A program made the position numbers and the translations under genes. 60,615 nucleotides of DNA from JBOICV01 sp050740255 (GTDB lineage: Bacteria > Pseudomonadota > Gammaproteobacteria > Nevskiales > JBOICV01): NCBI GenBank assembly GCA_050740255.1, contig JBOICV010000004.1:1-60615 (forward strand), written 5' to 3'. The notes below the pieces were generated by a model, which saw only the letters and a list, made by a program, of their open reading frames with translations, was not told the origin of the DNA and searched no databases. Positions 17,290 to 26,393 of this stretch are shown one piece after another. How positions within the stretch are numbered: position 1 is the first letter of the stretch; each line of letters opens with the position of its first letter.

Positions 17290-19071
17290 TCAAGGCGCCA
17301 GCGAGGGGGCTACCGTCAGCACCTCGTCTACTGAAGTCGAACCCGCCGCGACTTTATGCGCACCCGCGATGCGCAGCGGCATCATGCCCTCGCGGAAGGC
17401 GGCTTCGCGCAGCTTGTTGAGGTCGGTTTCATCCTGGATCGCAGCTTGTAGTACAGGACTGAGGGTCATGATCTCGTAGATACCGCCGCGGCCGTAGTAA
17501 CCGGTCGCGCGGCATTCAAGACAGCCCACCGCCTCAAAAATCAGCGCCGGCTTCGCGATCGTCCAACCGCTAGTCAGCTCCTGCCAGATATCATCGCTGG
17601 GCTCGACCGATTGGCGGCAGTGAGGACAGAGCTGGCGCACCAGCCGCTGCGCCACCACACCGAGCAGCGTGGAGCGGATGAGATAAGACGGCAGACCCAG
17701 ATCGATCAGGCGCGTAATCGCGGTGGGGGCATCGTTGGTATGCAAGGTCGAGAACACCAGGTGACCGGTCAGCGCGGCCTGCACCGCGATCTCGGCGGTT
17801 TCCAGATCGCGAATCTCGCCGACCATGATGATGTCAGGGTCCTGGCGCATCAGCGCGCGCAACCCGCCGGCGAAGGTGAGGTCGATATTCGGCTGCACCT
17901 GCATCTGGTTGAACGCCGGTTCGACCAGCTCGATCGGGTCCTCGATGGTGCAGACATTGACGTCGGAAGTCGCGAGCTGGCGCAAGGTGGAATACAGCGT
18001 GGTCGTCTTGCCCGAGCCGGTCGGGCCGGTGACCAGAATAATGCCGTGCGGCTCGCTGATCATGCTGTCCCAGCGCGCCGCTTCGGTGGGGGAAAATCCA
18101 AGCTGGGCGAGGTTGCGGACCAACACCCCAGGATCGAAGATGCGCATGACCAGTTTCTCGCCAAACGCGGTCGGCAGTGAAGACACGCGCATTTCCACTT
18201 CTTTGCCGTTGGGCGTACGCGACTTGATGCGCCCATCCAGTGGCCGGCGCCGTTCCGCGACATTCATGCGTCCCAGAATCTTGATCCGGCTGACGACGGC
18301 GGCCGTCACCGACACCGGCATTTGGTAGACATCGTGCAGCACGCCGTCGATGCGGAAGCGGATATTGCCCTGGCTGCGGCGCGGTTCGACGTGAATATCA
18401 CTGGCGCGCTGGTCGAAGGCGAACTGCATCAGCCAGTCCACAATGCTGACGATGTGGTGATCCTTGGAATCGAGCTTACCCGCGCGGCCCAGTTCCACCA
18501 ATTGTTCGAGATTGCGCAGACCGCTGGGCAGCTCACGGCCGGGGTCTTCGTCACCGGCCCTGACCGAGCGCGCCAGCGAATAAAACTCGAGCCCGTATCT
18601 TTCGATATCCAGCGGGTTCGCCAGCACCACCCGAATCTCGCGCTTGGTCGCCCGCTTGAGCTCCTGCTCCCATTCGTGCAAATGCGGCTGGCAGGTGGCG
18701 ACGACGATTTCCTTCAAGCCGACTTGCACCGCCAGAATGCCCTGCCGTGCGGCATAGGCGTAGGACGTTACCGCCGTGATGCTGGATACATTGATGGAGA
18801 GCGGATCGATCCGGTGATACGCCAGGTCCAGCCGCTTCGCGAGCCATTGCACCAGCACTTCCAGCGTCAGCTTGCGACCCGCCTTATCGGGATGCAGCCA
18901 CTCACACTGGGCAATCGTCACCAGCGGATGCGTCGTCTCTTCAGGCTTGTGGCGGGCCAGCAGGGTCTGGGTCTGCTCAACCGTGATCCAGCCGTCGCGC
19001 GTAAGGTCGTGCAGCAGCTCGCGCAGGTTCAGGCGGCGATCACGCGGAGTTTTAGCGGCAGCCGTTTCCAT
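17290..19071 (-). CDS. GspE/PilB-type secretion ATPase
   Basis: A 593-residue traffic ATPase of type II secretion or type IV pili. The N-terminal GspE_N-like domain (1-190) is followed by the ATPase: Walker A GPTGSGKTTT, Asp box TIEDPIELV, Walker B MVGEIRDLETAEIA and His box STLHTNDAPTAI. A tetracysteine zinc motif (CPHC, then CLEC) lies in the C-terminal domain. I start at ATG 19071; an earlier start at 19146 would overlap the SGNH gene. No other secretion or pilus genes are in the window, so it is an orphan here and its partner machine is unknown. Confidence 0.85.
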   Translation of the reverse strand: METAAAKTPRDRRLNLRELLHDLTRDGWITVEQTQTLLARHKPEETTHPLVTIAQCEWLHPDKAGRKLTLEVLVQWLAKRLDLAYHRIDPLSINVSSITAVTSYAYAARQGILAVQVGLKEIVVATCQPHLHEWEQELKRATKREIRVVLANPLDIERYGLEFYSLARSVRAGDEDPGRELPSGLRNLEQLVELGRAGKLDSKDHHIVSIVDWLMQFAFDQRASDIHVEPRRSQGNIRFRIDGVLHDVYQMPVSVTAAVVSRIKILGRMNVAERRRPLDGRIKSRTPNGKEVEMRVSSLPTAFGEKLVMRIFDPGVLVRNLAQLGFSPTEAARWDSMISEPHGIILVTGPTGSGKTTTLYSTLRQLATSDVNVCTIEDPIELVEPAFNQMQVQPNIDLTFAGGLRALMRQDPDIIMVGEIRDLETAEIAVQAALTGHLVFSTLHTNDAPTAITRLIDLGLPSYLIRSTLLGVVAQRLVRQLCPHCRQSVEPSDDIWQELTSGWTIAKPALIFEAVGCLECRATGYYGRGGIYEIMTLSPVLQAAIQDETDLNKLREAAFREGMMPLRIAGAHKVAAGSTSVDEVLTVAPSLAP

Positions 19072-19115
19072 ACGCCCTAAGTTATCACTAGTGGCGGGGG
19101 ATTCCACCAAAGTGG

Positions 19116-19883
19116 TTAGCCCTCCTGCTGGAGGGCAGAGCGCCATTGCTTGGGCAGTGCATCACGCAGTAGCGCAGCCCAAGCCGTACAGCCAGCGACC
19201 GACGGATGATAGCCATCGGCGGCGAGCTGACCGCCGGTCAGGGGCGGCAGCGGCGGGCTCAGGAAAACATTCGGCTGCGCACGGAACACACGGCGCAAAT
19301 CAGCATCGAGCAGACGTGCCCGCAAGCCGAGCCAAAAACGCAAGGGCTGTGGCAGAGCGGTGAACGAGTCCAGCGGCGGCACCGCCGCGAATAATACCGG
19401 CGCCTTGGTTTTGCGCTGAATGTCTGACCGTAGTGCCAGGAGTTCCACGCGCCAGCGCCGGCGTGAAGTAAGGCCCGTGCTGTCGTTCACCCCCAGCACC
19501 GCGATAATCAGATCCGGTTGCAGGCCGGCGAGCCGCGGCACCAGCCGCGTACGAGTATCACGGAGATTAATGCCGTTTTCGCCAAGCGCATGCCATTTGA
19601 CGCCATACCCGCTGCACGCCGAGAGCACGCGCGCCAGCTGCGCGGCCAGCGATTCTTCGTAGCACTCGACGCCCACGCCCGCGACGGGCGACTCGCCCAA
19701 GACGACCAGGGTCTTCGTTATTCCCCCGGCGGCAATGACACCCGAACACTCACCACCGGCTTCCAGCAGACGGACGGTACGTGAACGTACCCAGCGGCCC
19801 TGCAGCCAAAACAGGGGACCGAGCAGGACGAACAACAGCCACCAACCGAGCGCTGTACGTGCACGGCCACGATCAGTCTTCAC
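19116..19883 (-). CDS. SGNH/GDSL-family hydrolase, membrane-anchored
   Basis: A 255-residue protein. One N-terminal hydrophobic helix (about 12-30) probably anchors it with the catalytic domain in the periplasm. SGNH blocks are visible: VVLGESPVAG (block I, Ser), the Gly of ALGENGINL (block II), GVNDST (block III, Asn) and DGYHPS (block V, Asp and His). The block I motif reads GES rather than GDS. Esterase or lipase activity on an acyl ester is expected. It follows the outer-membrane gene by nine bases and probably ends the MMPL operon. Confidence 0.8.
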   Translation of the reverse strand: MKTDRGRARTALGWWLLFVLLGPLFWLQGRWVRSRTVRLLEAGGECSGVIAAGGITKTLVVLGESPVAGVGVECYEESLAAQLARVLSACSGYGVKWHALGENGINLRDTRTRLVPRLAGLQPDLIIAVLGVNDSTGLTSRRRWRVELLALRSDIQRKTKAPVLFAAVPPLDSFTALPQPLRFWLGLRARLLDADLRRVFRAQPNVFLSPPLPPLTGGQLAADGYHPSVAGCTAWAALLRDALPKQWRSALQQEG

Positions 19884-19892
19884 GTCAAGGCA

Positions 19893-21332
19893 TCAGAAAA
19901 ATCGCGTCAGCTCGAGCTGCAACACGCTGTCCTGATCAAAGCTGAACAGCGGGTCAACCACCGGAATGTTATGGAAGGCGCGCGCTTCGAGCGAGATTTT
20001 CCAGTTTTCGCCTAAGCGGCGGCTGCCCTCGATGCTGGCCAGCACCGCATGCGTCTCGCGGTCGACGATTGCGCCGATCAGCATCTCGCTGCTTTGCACG
20101 TCGTTCAGTGCGATGCGGCTGCCGATGAAGATATCGTCCTGAAACGGCGAGAAGCTTTCGGGTTCGAGATTCTGCAAGGCGGTCGCTTCCGCTACCGTGA
20201 AAGCCTCGCCCGCGAAGAACTTGCGTACCGCCAGCCCTTGCAGCGAGTCTTCCTTTAGCGGACCGCGGCTGTCGTATAAGTACTCCAGTACCAAGCTTAC
20301 ATCCACCGGCGACTGGAACACCGCACCCCAGGTGTATTCAAAGCCGGTGGCTACCGCGGTGTACTTCTGTACCCGGCTATCGCGGTGTATGGCTTCGAGC
20401 TTCAGAAACCAACCCTCCATCAGGCGTTGCACCTCCAGGCCAACTTGCCGGATTTGATCATAAGCGGGGAGTAGGTGCGGATTCACCGGCTCGACGGTGA
20501 AGAACTGCAAACAGTCGGCGGCCAGCGGTTGCAATAGCGGCCCGAGCAAGCCGATCAGGATCGGGCCGAACGTCGGGTCGGTTGCGAGCTGGCATTGCAA
20601 AGGCGGGTTGTTGGGAATGACATTCACCGCGTCAATCGCAAATAACAGGCGCGGCTCACGCGAAGTGCCATCAAAATAGGACAGACCTAAGTCCCAGCCG
20701 CCGAGGCTATTGGCGTAACGGATGGCGCCATCCACATGTTTTTGCTCGCGACCGCTCTCGTATACCGGCTGATCGGTGTCAATCACCAGAAATGGCCGCG
20801 GCCGTCCTTCGACACCGGGGAAAGTGCGTTCACGAAAATAGGGCAGCACGAAGAAATCGAAGGTGCCGAAGTCTGTGACCCAGGCCAGATTGAGCATCGG
20901 CTGGCCGAGTTTGTCTTCGTTATCGAAGTTCTCGACCAGATCGCTCTGGTTGACGATGTCCACCAGATGCGCGGACTCGGTCACGCCCCAGAATACTTTG
21001 CGCAGGCCCACGCGCCATTCGAAAGACTCCGACGCGCTGCGCCAGTACAACTCGCGTACATCGGCGTGCGTACGCTCGTCGTCGTGCTCGTCGGCGCGCG
21101 CAAAGCCGGTGAAGGTAAAGCTTTGCGCGCCGTCCGCCCATTCCTGGTAATACTCCGGCTGCAGCGCGAAGGACAGATTGAGCGAATCGTCCGGCTGGCC
21201 GGTGTGCTGTGGTTCCTCGAAGAAGTAGCGGCCTTCGAGTGTCGCACTGAGGGAAAAGCCGTCCTCGGCCAGCGCCGGTAGAGCGGCAGCGGACAGCACG
21301 AGCAAGCATAAGAGCCGACGCCGGCGGTTCAT
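19893..21332 (-). CDS. Predicted outer-membrane beta-barrel protein
   Basis: A 479-residue secreted protein with signal peptide MNRRRRLLCLLVLSAAALPALA and alternating amphipathic strands rich in aromatic residues. The C-terminal residue is Phe in LELTRFF, the usual end of beta-barrels recognised by the BAM complex. The pattern resembles porin-like DUF families found with MMPL exporters and lipases; no specific family is claimed. ATG overlaps the stop of the upstream hydrolase by four bases, so it is co-translated with the export genes. Confidence 0.65.
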   Translation of the reverse strand: MNRRRRLLCLLVLSAAALPALAEDGFSLSATLEGRYFFEEPQHTGQPDDSLNLSFALQPEYYQEWADGAQSFTFTGFARADEHDDERTHADVRELYWRSASESFEWRVGLRKVFWGVTESAHLVDIVNQSDLVENFDNEDKLGQPMLNLAWVTDFGTFDFFVLPYFRERTFPGVEGRPRPFLVIDTDQPVYESGREQKHVDGAIRYANSLGGWDLGLSYFDGTSREPRLLFAIDAVNVIPNNPPLQCQLATDPTFGPILIGLLGPLLQPLAADCLQFFTVEPVNPHLLPAYDQIRQVGLEVQRLMEGWFLKLEAIHRDSRVQKYTAVATGFEYTWGAVFQSPVDVSLVLEYLYDSRGPLKEDSLQGLAVRKFFAGEAFTVAEATALQNLEPESFSPFQDDIFIGSRIALNDVQSSEMLIGAIVDRETHAVLASIEGSRRLGENWKISLEARAFHNIPVVDPLFSFDQDSVLQLELTRFF

Positions 21333-22462
21333 GGCCGCTCCGCATCCAGCCGGCGCATGACGGTCTGGGCCAGGGCCGCGGTTTTGATATCAATCCTGGG
21401 ATCGAGATAGTAATGGTCGAGTCCCAACTGCACGATGGTGACGCTGTTGGGCGCAATGGCGTCGGGTAACAGAGTCAAACCGTCGTTGGGGCCTAGCGTT
21501 TTCATTTTTTGATAACCGTAGTCGGCGGCGGCAGTGATATTGCCGGAAAAAGGCACGCCCAAGAAATTGATCGCCAACAATTCCCGCGGCAGCCGCCAGT
21601 TCCGGAAGCGCTCGCGCGATATCGCGGTGCGCATGTTGTCGATGCTGGCCAGGTTCCAGCCTTTGACGGGCGCCAGCAGGGCGGCGATCCAGCGCAGCGG
21701 TGCGTGCGCCGCGCGATCGGCCAGCGGACTGCCTTGCAGAATGCCGCCGATATTGACCCAGGCGCGCACTCGATGCGGAGCTTTCCGCCGCGTTAGCAGA
21801 GCCAGCGCTTCACCCACCTCCGGCCCGGCCTTGCTGGCACTGACCAGAATCAGCGGCCGTCCGGACTCGCTATAGCGGCGAATCTGCTCTGCGAGGATAT
21901 GCGCATTCTCTTCGATCGTGCCGCTTTCGAGCGTCGGCAGCAGCGCATTGTCGATGCCCATCGTCGTCAGGACTTTACGGGGTTTGGCGAAATCCGCACC
22001 GGACTTCGGATTGCGTTGATAAAGCCAGCCCGGTGCAAACAGTACGCGGTAGATCGGCTGCATGGCGGGCTTCTTACCGCTGTCCAGATCCTCCACGCTG
22101 CGCGCGAACAGCTCCTGCAGCAGACGATTGCGCGGTTCGCGCAGCAAGCGCTCGGCGACCAAGGCCGTTGCCAGATCGGCTGAATGGGCCTGGGTGATTC
22201 GCGCTAGCGACTCGCGCTCAGGCGGGCCGGCCGGTAAGCCCTGCAGCAGCGCGTCGAGCGTGGCGTCGTGCGCGGGATTGAGGCGCTCGCCGGAAAAATA
22301 GTGCGCGAGCGCATACTGCGCCAGTTCGCTGTCCACTATCGTGCGCACGGGCTGGCCGTGTAGCAGCGTGTCGACCGGATGGCCGGCGGCTCCACTCGCT
22401 CCGGTGCTCAGTGTCAAAAGAAAAAGGGGCGCGCAAAGCGCGCCCCTGGACAGCCGGCGCAT
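21329..22462 (-). CDS. Secreted alpha/beta-hydrolase-like protein
   Basis: A 377-residue protein with an N-terminal signal sequence (about residues 1-25, ending ASGAAG). The core looks like an alpha/beta hydrolase: LILVSASKAGPEVGEAL lies where the nucleophile elbow is expected, VNIGGILQGSPLAD follows, and GPNDGLTLL and QLGLDHYYLD fit the acid and histidine regions of lipases. The elbow reads S-A-S-K-A rather than G-x-S-x-G, so activity is uncertain. The signal-peptide codons are the same bases as a strong terminator-like hairpin (22416-22446). Confidence 0.6.
   Translation of the reverse strand: MRRLSRGALCAPLFLLTLSTGASGAAGHPVDTLLHGQPVRTIVDSELAQYALAHYFSGERLNPAHDATLDALLQGLPAGPPERESLARITQAHSADLATALVAERLLREPRNRLLQELFARSVEDLDSGKKPAMQPIYRVLFAPGWLYQRNPKSGADFAKPRKVLTTMGIDNALLPTLESGTIEENAHILAEQIRRYSESGRPLILVSASKAGPEVGEALALLTRRKAPHRVRAWVNIGGILQGSPLADRAAHAPLRWIAALLAPVKGWNLASIDNMRTAISRERFRNWRLPRELLAINFLGVPFSGNITAAADYGYQKMKTLGPNDGLTLLPDAIAPNSVTIVQLGLDHYYLDPRIDIKTAALAQTVMRRLDAERP
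22416..22446 (-). terminator. Rho-independent terminator or attenuator inside a coding start
   Basis: On the minus strand GGGGCGCGC, loop TTT and GCGCGCCCC form a perfect nine-pair GC stem at 22426-22446. It is followed at once by TTTTTCTTTT. It begins 22 bases after the stop of the LolA-like gene and encodes part of the signal peptide of the next hydrolase. Confidence 0.75.
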
Positions 22463-22468
22463 AGGGGT

Positions 22469-23269
22469 TTAGCGCGCGGCCTGAAGACTGTTCTGGTCGA
22501 AGTCGCGGTCGCTGAAACCGTTGCCGAACTGGTAATTCGAAAACCGCAGAGTGGTGCTCTTGCCGGTCTGGTGATTGATCATGTCCATCTGCGCCGGCCG
22601 CCAGTATTTGTTATTCAGGTATGAAGCGTAATCTTTCAGGCTAAGCGTCTTCAGCAGCGAGTTCTTGCGATCGTAGAACTCGACCTTCTGCACCCGGTAC
22701 TCGGCTTTGTCCACCCAGGCGACCTGCTTGGTGTAGCCGGAGTTCTTGTCCACCGGCACGCGCTCGGTCACGAAGCAGTCCAGCCCATTGACCGTCTCAT
22801 CCTTCAACCATTTGTAGTCCTTGTATTTCTCGATCTCCTGGGAACCAAGGTCTTCGAAGGCGAATTCGCTGCCCATGAAGGGGCCGGACTTGTTGTTGGA
22901 GGCGATGCGCTTGACGCGCTTGACCGCCGGCAGAAACAACCAGCGGTCATCGTCAGCCGTCTTGTGGCTGAAGGTGAGCAGGGCGGTGCCCTTCACGTCC
23001 TTGGGCTGGTCGAACACAATCATGCTCTTGTCGCCGTCGGCGGAGACTTCCATCGCGCGCGAACGGATCTGGCGCTTGGACTCCTCGCCCTGCTTGTTGC
23101 GCAGAATCATCTCCATCTCCACTTTTGAGTCGCCCCAGCCGGTGTTGCGCTTGTCGGCCTCGATGGTGATGGCCATGCCTTTCTCTTCGGGCGTCTCGGC
23201 CGGCGCTGGCAGGGCCGCGGCCAGCAGCGCGGCCAGCAGCAAGCTTTTACTTAGCGGCGAATACTTCAT
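22469..23269 (-). CDS. Outer-membrane lipoprotein-sorting (LolA-like) protein
   Basis: A 266-residue periplasmic protein with a signal peptide cleaved near LPAPA-ET. The body is a LolA/LolB-like half-barrel of the family found next to MMPL exporters (DUF4292/LolA_like): long amphipathic strands, DDRWLFLPAVKRVKRI and SGPFMGSEFAFEDLG. It may carry a lipid from the exporter through the periplasm. ATG 23269 is chosen because GGAG stands seven bases upstream; a TTG at 23275 is also in frame. The start lies inside the end of the exporter gene, so the two are coupled. Confidence 0.82.
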   Translation of the reverse strand: MKYSPLSKSLLLAALLAAALPAPAETPEEKGMAITIEADKRNTGWGDSKVEMEMILRNKQGEESKRQIRSRAMEVSADGDKSMIVFDQPKDVKGTALLTFSHKTADDDRWLFLPAVKRVKRIASNNKSGPFMGSEFAFEDLGSQEIEKYKDYKWLKDETVNGLDCFVTERVPVDKNSGYTKQVAWVDKAEYRVQKVEFYDRKNSLLKTLSLKDYASYLNNKYWRPAQMDMINHQTGKSTTLRFSNYQFGNGFSDRDFDQNSLQAAR

Positions 23270-25640
23270 TGCCAATCTCCTTGGATGCAGATTCGTCAGC
23301 GATCACGGGTTGTTTGCGCCGGTCTATTTTGAGCAACAGCGCAGGCAGCAGCAGCAGATCAATGATTAACGCCACGCTGATGGTAATCGCGGCCAGTTTG
23401 GCCATGCCGCTATTGGGCAGGAAGGCCGACTGCGCGAGGATCGAGAAGCCCGCCACCAGAATCAGGGTAGTCACCACCAGCGCGGCGCCGACGTTGTGGA
23501 AGGCGTAGCGTACCGCCGCTTCCGGTTCGAGCCCCTGTTCGCGCCGCGCCCGCAGATACTTCGTAATGAAATGGACAGTGTCGTCCACGATGATGCCAAC
23601 GGTCATGTTGAGCACAATGGCCATCGTGAAATTCACCTCGCCGCTGTACAGCCCCCAGATGCCGAAACCGACGCCCAGCGGCAGCAGATTCGGCAACAGG
23701 AAAGCCAAGCCCAGCCGCCAGGTGCGCAGCATGGGTATCAGCAGCAGCGAGATGATCGCCAACGAAATCGGCAGCGAGATGAAGTTCGATTCCAGATTGC
23801 GCTTCGAAATGTGCGCGAACATCACCGCCGGCGAAACACCATGCGTCTCCATGCCGGGCGCGTGATCGCGCAGCCACTGCTGGGCGATGGCCTCCATCGC
23901 ACGCGTTTCCTTGGACTTGAGATGCTCGAAGATCACCAGAAACCGCGTCGAGGATTTGTCTTGGTTGATGGTATTGGTGAGGTCCAGGCCAAAGGGCAGC
24001 GACATCTCGTACAGCAGCAGGTATTGCGCGGCCAGGTCGCGTTGCCCGGGCAGACGATAGAACGCCGGATCGTCGCCGTGCATGTTCTTGTTCAGGCGTT
24101 TGAAGATATCGGTGATGGTGAACACGTACATCACCTTGTCCTGACCGCGCCACCACTGCGCAAACTCCTCGAGCTTCTGCTGGTAGGCGGGATCGGAAAT
24201 GCACTCGCTCTCGCCGCAGCGCAGCGAGAACTCCATCGAGTACATTCCGGTGAGCCGGTCCACCACGTGATCTGTGTCGGTGCGAAACGCAATGCTCTTG
24301 CCGAAATAGTGGGCGAAAAGATCGTTGCCTTCATTCTTGAAGGCCAGTACGGTCAGCGCGACTGAAGCCGCCAGCATGCCCCAGAACACCGGATTGCGGT
24401 GTTTGAGCACGAAACCGGCTGTGCTATCCATCAGCTGTGTGAGCCGCGACATCTCGATGGCGCGCGCCTGTGGCACGCGCGCCGGCAGAATGGCGATGAG
24501 CGCCGGTAGCAGGAAGATGGCGAGGAACCAGGCCAGCATCACGCCGATCGCGGCGATGTTGGCCAGATCCTTAAGCGGCGGCGAGTCGGTGAAATTGACC
24601 GCCATAAAGCCGACCGCGGTGGTGACCGAGGTCAGGAGCAAGGCGGTGAAGTTGACACGCAGGGACTCCACAATCGCCTCGAACTTGGCGTGCCCGGCGC
24701 GCATGAGCGCAAAAATAGTCACATAAACGTGTATGCAGTCTGCCACCGCCAGGGTGGTGATGATTTGCGGCGCGGCGGCCGAGGGCGGCGTCAGCTGGAT
24801 GCCGATCCAGCCGGCGGCACCCATCGCGGCCATGGCGGCCAGTACCACCACGAGCATGGTCGCGGTCGTCGCCCAGCCGGAGCGCAGCATGAACCACATG
24901 ACCAATACGATCACGCCATACATCAGCGGCACCAGCAACTTCATGTCGGCTAAGGAGGCCTCGGTGAAGGCGTTGGACATCATGTTGCCGCCGGTCATGT
25001 AAATGCCGCCCAGCTCCGGGTAGTCCTTCAGATAGCGGTCGCGCAGCGCGCGCGTGGCCCTGACCGCGGTCGGCAGTTCCGTCTGCGTCTGCTGCTCAAC
25101 CGGCGGGAAATTGAAAGTGATGTTGACTGCGCTAACGTCGCCGCTCGGCGAGATCAGGCGCCGCACCAGCAGCGGCTCTTGCAGGCTGATCTGCCTCACT
25201 TCGGCAAGATAGTCCGGCGTCAGCTGGCTTGGGTCTTCGATCAGTGCGCGCACGCGCAGATCGTCGCCATCGGCCTCGGTATGCTGGTAATTGGCGATGG
25301 AATCCACGCGTGACGCGTAGGGCAGCGTCCAGGCTTCCTGCGTGAATTTCTGAATGGCCTCCAGTACGCGCGGCTGAAACACGTCGCCGGCCTTCGGTTC
25401 AAACATCAGCAGAATGTTGTCGTTCTTGCTGTAGACGTTCTGCACCTCATCGAAGGCCAGCAGTTGCGGATTGTCCTTGCCGAAGTACACGCGAAAGTCG
25501 GTGGAAAACTTCAGGTGCCTGGCGCCGGCCGAAAAGCCGCCGACCAGCAGCAGGCCGAGCAGCAACACCAGCCAGCGGTTGCGCACCAGCCATTGGGCGT
25601 AACGAACTACCGCCCGCTCATAGTGCGAAGGACTTTTCAT
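23247..25640 (-). CDS. MMPL/RND-family exporter
   Basis: A 797-residue inner-membrane transporter with the RND layout: one N-terminal helix, a large periplasmic loop (about 50-215), a block of helices with a sterol-sensing/MMPL core (220-420), a second loop and a second helix block (610-780) containing GIIVDDTVHFITKY, the typical TM10 motif. It lacks the length of the tripartite HAE group, and no membrane-fusion gene is adjacent. Start ATG 25640 follows GGAG; an earlier in-frame start at 25721 would run into the TetR gene. It probably exports a lipid or hydrophobic compound to the LolA-like partner. Confidence 0.87.
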   Translation of the reverse strand: MKSPSHYERAVVRYAQWLVRNRWLVLLLGLLLVGGFSAGARHLKFSTDFRVYFGKDNPQLLAFDEVQNVYSKNDNILLMFEPKAGDVFQPRVLEAIQKFTQEAWTLPYASRVDSIANYQHTEADGDDLRVRALIEDPSQLTPDYLAEVRQISLQEPLLVRRLISPSGDVSAVNITFNFPPVEQQTQTELPTAVRATRALRDRYLKDYPELGGIYMTGGNMMSNAFTEASLADMKLLVPLMYGVIVLVMWFMLRSGWATTATMLVVVLAAMAAMGAAGWIGIQLTPPSAAAPQIITTLAVADCIHVYVTIFALMRAGHAKFEAIVESLRVNFTALLLTSVTTAVGFMAVNFTDSPPLKDLANIAAIGVMLAWFLAIFLLPALIAILPARVPQARAIEMSRLTQLMDSTAGFVLKHRNPVFWGMLAASVALTVLAFKNEGNDLFAHYFGKSIAFRTDTDHVVDRLTGMYSMEFSLRCGESECISDPAYQQKLEEFAQWWRGQDKVMYVFTITDIFKRLNKNMHGDDPAFYRLPGQRDLAAQYLLLYEMSLPFGLDLTNTINQDKSSTRFLVIFEHLKSKETRAMEAIAQQWLRDHAPGMETHGVSPAVMFAHISKRNLESNFISLPISLAIISLLLIPMLRTWRLGLAFLLPNLLPLGVGFGIWGLYSGEVNFTMAIVLNMTVGIIVDDTVHFITKYLRARREQGLEPEAAVRYAFHNVGAALVVTTLILVAGFSILAQSAFLPNSGMAKLAAITISVALIIDLLLLPALLLKIDRRKQPVIADESASKEIGNEVFAAK

Positions 25641-25668
25641 AGAGGCTCCGAATTTCCGAAGAACCACA

Positions 25669-26304
25669 TCAGATTTTGCGATCAACCGCTGCGCAGGGCC
25701 GCAGATGTTCGAGATAATCAATCAGGCCGCGGAAACCGGACTCGAGGAATTCGCGCGACTGGGTGGCCTTGCCCATGCCGATGCAGCCTTCGATGGCGCT
25801 GATGACGAAAGCGGCGGCGTCGGCCGGCGGGACATCCTTGCGCACGGTGCCCTTGCTTTGCCCGCGCTGCAGCGCGGCCACGATGCCGGCCCGCCAATTT
25901 TCCAGAATGGTATTGAGCCGCTCGCGGAAACCTTCGTCCACGGACGACATCTCGTTGATCAGATTATTGAACGGGCAACCGTAGGACAAACCCATCTCCG
26001 CGCGTTCCTGGGTCAGGCGCTTGCATAAAACAATTGCGGCGCCGATCACGTCTTCGGCTTCCGTTGCCGGCCGCCAGTTTTCCTCGACAAAGGGCCGGAT
26101 CACTTCATCCACCACCGCATAGCCCAGATCGGATTTGCTGTGGAAATGATGGTAGAGCGCGCCCTTGGTGACACCGGTCTCGCTGAGAATGGCGTCCAGG
26201 CTGGCGGCGCGAAAACCGTTGCGGTGAATCTCGTTAAATGCTGCTTCGACCAACTGCTGGCGGGTCTGGTCGGGCTGGCGTTTCACCGATGGCGGTGGGG
26301 ACAT
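25669..26304 (-). CDS. TetR-family repressor of the MMPL operon
   Basis: A 211-residue regulator. The N-terminal helix-turn-helix is ASLDAILSETGVTKGALYHHF, and the C-terminal ligand domain is of the AcrR/YxaF type with the YGCPFNNL motif. Start ATG 26304; the frame is open for 21 more codons upstream but those lie across the operator. It heads the minus-strand run that continues with the exporter 28 bases later, so it very likely represses its own operon in response to a hydrophobic ligand. Confidence 0.88.
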   Translation of the reverse strand: MSPPPSVKRQPDQTRQQLVEAAFNEIHRNGFRAASLDAILSETGVTKGALYHHFHSKSDLGYAVVDEVIRPFVEENWRPATEAEDVIGAAIVLCKRLTQERAEMGLSYGCPFNNLINEMSSVDEGFRERLNTILENWRAGIVAALQRGQSKGTVRKDVPPADAAAFVISAIEGCIGMGKATQSREFLESGFRGLIDYLEHLRPCAAVDRKI

Positions 26305-26318
26305 GGACGGCCTCGTTC

Positions 26319-26358
26319 TACATACCAACCAGTATGTATCTAAATCGGCAATTGTCAA
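26319..26358 (-). promoter_or_regulatory. TetR operator and promoter of the MMPL operon
   Basis: TACATAC (26319-26325) and GTATGTA (26332-26338) form a perfect seven-base inverted repeat around CAACCA. On the minus strand TTGACA (26353-26358) is a consensus -35 box, and CATACT 16 bases later, within the inverted repeat, fits a -10 box. Binding there would block polymerase. Confidence 0.75.
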
Positions 26359-26393
26359 TGCCCCCATGTTGGCGCCTTGAATCGTGATCAGCG

